From positions 2,418,001-2,482,000 of the forward strand of contig JADJWK010000001.1 of NCBI GenBank assembly GCA_016716405.1: a stretch of 64,000 nucleotides of DNA, written 5' to 3'. The stretch's first letter is position 1. Each line of letters opens with the position of its first letter. This DNA is from Candidatus Melainabacteria bacterium (GTDB lineage Bacteria; Cyanobacteriota; Vampirovibrionia; Obscuribacterales; Obscuribacteraceae). The position numbers were made by a program, and so were the translations under genes. The notes beneath the pieces are model-generated. The model had not been told where the DNA came from, searched no databases, and was given only the letters and a program-made list of their open reading frames with translations. Below, in pieces: positions 59,332 to 64,000 of the stretch.

Positions 59332-61017
59332 ATGCGCATCCGAAAGCTCACCCATCACCGGAACGTTGCCATGGCGGCAACGCTCCTCTTTCTGTTTCTT
59401 CTAGCACCGCGATCCGTTTTTTCGTACGAGCTCAACAACTACAACCTCAACACCGCCACCGAGCGCTGGGCAGAGGCCACTCACGATCCCGACATCGTCG
59501 ATGCCGAGTCTCTCTCCAACCGTCAGGTCAACCAGCCTCTGCAGGGTCAGCCCTTCGACTTCCAGACCAACGGAGCGATCACCCAGGGCGGAGCCGGCGG
59601 CGGCGCCGGGGGTGGTGGCGCTCTGCATACTTTCTCGCCGCAAGTGGAATCCCAGATGCGGACAGGGATACAAGAGCAGGCGAGCGAGATGATCCAGGGC
59701 CCTTTCTGGAATCACATGCCTCTGGGCGCCAACCACGCTCCCATAGATAACAGCAAGGGACCTCGCGGTCCCATCGCCCGTTTTACGCAACCTGTGATGG
59801 CCACGGTCACCAGCCAGAACCGCGTGCAGGCGGCCCTCCGCCAGAATGTGAAAAGCGCTGTGAACGGCTCCAGCGGCGTTCTCACAGCCGGTCAGGCCGG
59901 CACAGCCCTGACTACCGCCGCTCAGAAAGCCGGTCATATGGACTCCAAGCCCGATAGCGCTTTCGCCGGCGGTCAGGCAGGCATGCACGGCGCCGCCCAG
60001 GCGGCTGCCGATTCCATGGCCGACGCTTTCGATCCGACCTGGCTGGCCATGCTCGAGTTGCAGATGGAGACTCTGATCAATGTCGCCAACGAGGCCTCGG
60101 GCTCGCCGGCCAGCGCCTACCAGCCGACCAAGACCCACCAGAATGCGGTCTGGTTCGTCCAGCGCATGTACGAGGCCGTCTATATCCCGATGGCGGTCCT
60201 GTTGCTCTTGCCGGGCGCCGTTCTCACCCAGATGAAAGGTTATGTGTCCTACGGTATCCTCGGCGGCTCGGACGAAGATTCGGTGAGCCCCTTCACCGGT
60301 ATCCTGCGGGGCATGATCGCCGTCTTTCTCATTCCCGCCACCCAGGTGATCTTGAGCTATTGCATCGATGTGGGCAATTCTCTCACTTACGAAGTATCGC
60401 GTTACGTCAACCCGATAACGATCTTTCTCTGGGCTGACGAGCAGGTTTTCAGGGCGCCGATAGAAAACGCCCGTAACGCCGTTATGAACCCATCGATGTT
60501 CCCGGTCCTCGGCAAGCTCTCCCAGGGCGCCGAGCAGCTGTCCGGCGTGGAAGCCCAGTCCACCGCCACCGTCATGCTCCAGACCCTGGCCAACGGCATG
60601 GCCGAGTCCGCTGCTTTCGGCCTGGTCATGCTCTGCGCTTTCCAGATCACGATGGTCTGCTATCTGATGCTGCTCGGTCCGGTTGCCGCTGCCATGTACG
60701 CCTGGCCCTCCGGAATCGGTCAGATGTTCAACCGTGTCTTCTCTGTCTGGGTCGACGCTGTGGTCAACCTGTCTCTCTGGAAATTCTGGTGGACAGTCGT
60801 TCTCTTGTGTATCGATACCCGTCTGGGCTGGCTCGGAGCCCTGGGCGGATTCTCACTATTTTCCGAATGGGAGCTCCTGATGTTTATCGCGTTCCTGGTG
60901 ATTCTCACCTATGTTCCCTTCAACCCCTTTGATTTTAAAGCCGGGGAGATGGTTTCCCAGATATTGCAGAAAGCTGAAGGCGCGGTGAGCGAAGCGTCGC
61001 AGGGAGGCAAGAAGTAG
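59332..61017 (+). CDS. VirB6/TrbL-like multi-pass membrane protein, first of a tandem pair
   Basis: 561 residues from ATG 59332, with GAGGG about nine bases upstream (the frame opens at 59278). N-terminal signal/anchor, then about 250 extracytoplasmic residues rich in Gly, Ala, Gln and His, with a Gly run near residue 80. The C-terminal half holds about six membrane segments, including VYIPMAVLLLLPGAVLTQMK, GMIAVFLIPATQVILSY, LVMLCAFQITMVCYLMLLG and WWTVVLLC. The next gene carries the same order of segments, so they are paralogues. The layout resembles VirB6/TrbL channel subunits of type IV secretion. Family assignment is an inference. Confidence 0.65.
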   Translation: MRIRKLTHHRNVAMAATLLFLFLLAPRSVFSYELNNYNLNTATERWAEATHDPDIVDAESLSNRQVNQPLQGQPFDFQTNGAITQGGAGGGAGGGGALHTFSPQVESQMRTGIQEQASEMIQGPFWNHMPLGANHAPIDNSKGPRGPIARFTQPVMATVTSQNRVQAALRQNVKSAVNGSSGVLTAGQAGTALTTAAQKAGHMDSKPDSAFAGGQAGMHGAAQAAADSMADAFDPTWLAMLELQMETLINVANEASGSPASAYQPTKTHQNAVWFVQRMYEAVYIPMAVLLLLPGAVLTQMKGYVSYGILGGSDEDSVSPFTGILRGMIAVFLIPATQVILSYCIDVGNSLTYEVSRYVNPITIFLWADEQVFRAPIENARNAVMNPSMFPVLGKLSQGAEQLSGVEAQSTATVMLQTLANGMAESAAFGLVMLCAFQITMVCYLMLLGPVAAAMYAWPSGIGQMFNRVFSVWVDAVVNLSLWKFWWTVVLLCIDTRLGWLGALGGFSLFSEWELLMFIAFLVILTYVPFNPFDFKAGEMVSQILQKAEGAVSEASQGGKK

Positions 61018-61019
61018 TC

Positions 61020-64000
<2,981 letters not shown>

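Overview
The window is a GC-rich, densely coded bacterial chromosome segment. It has no rRNA, tRNA, CRISPR array or insertion sequence that I could recognise. The gene content points to a Gram-negative-type, non-photosynthetic relative of Cyanobacteria, most like Candidatus Obscuribacterales (Melainabacteria/Vampirovibrionia). Evidence for this: several Ser/Thr protein kinases carrying Cys-rich zinc-binding cassettes, a cyanobacterial-style HNH endonuclease, a BtpA-family protein without any photosystem gene, Kdo transferase plus LpxK (lipid A outer membrane), a secretin, AMIN-domain amidase and many TPR proteins. The taxonomic call is an inference from protein style, not from a marker-tree.

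Layout. 1-2545: end of a large fusion gene (alpha/beta hydrolase + thiamine-diphosphate enzyme). 2634-6784: secreted HMA-domain protein, two TadE-like pilus proteins, a TPR protein, an uncharacterised protein with a DHH-like motif and a 59-residue small gene. 6789-14400: a long minus-strand run (coiled-coil protein, SDR, M20 dipeptidase, thioredoxin-like, saccharopine-dehydrogenase-like, second SDR, aldehyde dehydrogenase, RidA-type deaminase), divergent from kynB and btpA (14448-15931). kynB, the RidA/aminomuconate-deaminase-like gene and the aldehyde dehydrogenase together look like pieces of kynurenine/2-aminomuconate (tryptophan) catabolism; the ring-cleavage genes are not in view. 15947-22765: Ser/Thr kinase, recF, ribF, gyrB and a CDP-alcohol phosphatidyltransferase. 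22782-29977: secreted protein, then the chained priA-waaA-lpxK-glycosyltransferase 9 unit. 30122-36159: HNH protein, then the rpsB-tsf-pyrH-frr-glmS housekeeping run. 36307-42841: zinc-ribbon membrane protein, secretin, TPR lipoprotein, hemW and a second Ser/Thr kinase. 42852-50916: minus-strand genes including a TPR protein, a pseudokinase, a family-4-type uracil-DNA glycosylase, murI and an AMIN/amidase_3 cell-wall amidase. 51226-53747: hppA proton pyrophosphatase and a GNAT-like protein. 53763-58221: compact four-gene signalling unit (EF-hand, matrixin-like lipoprotein protease, GGDEF-like protein with a degenerate signature, zinc-ribbon/kinase/LRR protein). 58378-64000: FKBP lipoprotein and two tandem paralogous multi-pass membrane proteins. 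The second of these runs off the window and has a very long Gly- and Asn-Pro-rich tail.

Most interesting: the kynurenine-type cluster with its hydrolase-TPP fusion, BtpA neighbour and overlapping near-leaderless divergent promoters; the tandem VirB6/TrbL-like membrane proteins with a giant low-complexity extension; the EF-hand/protease/GGDEF/LRR-kinase operon; a pseudokinase lacking all three catalytic landmarks; and several non-coding repeats (three hairpin repeats at 10248-10356, a G-quadruplex-type tract at 17429-17460, 12-bp iterons at 58296-58336).
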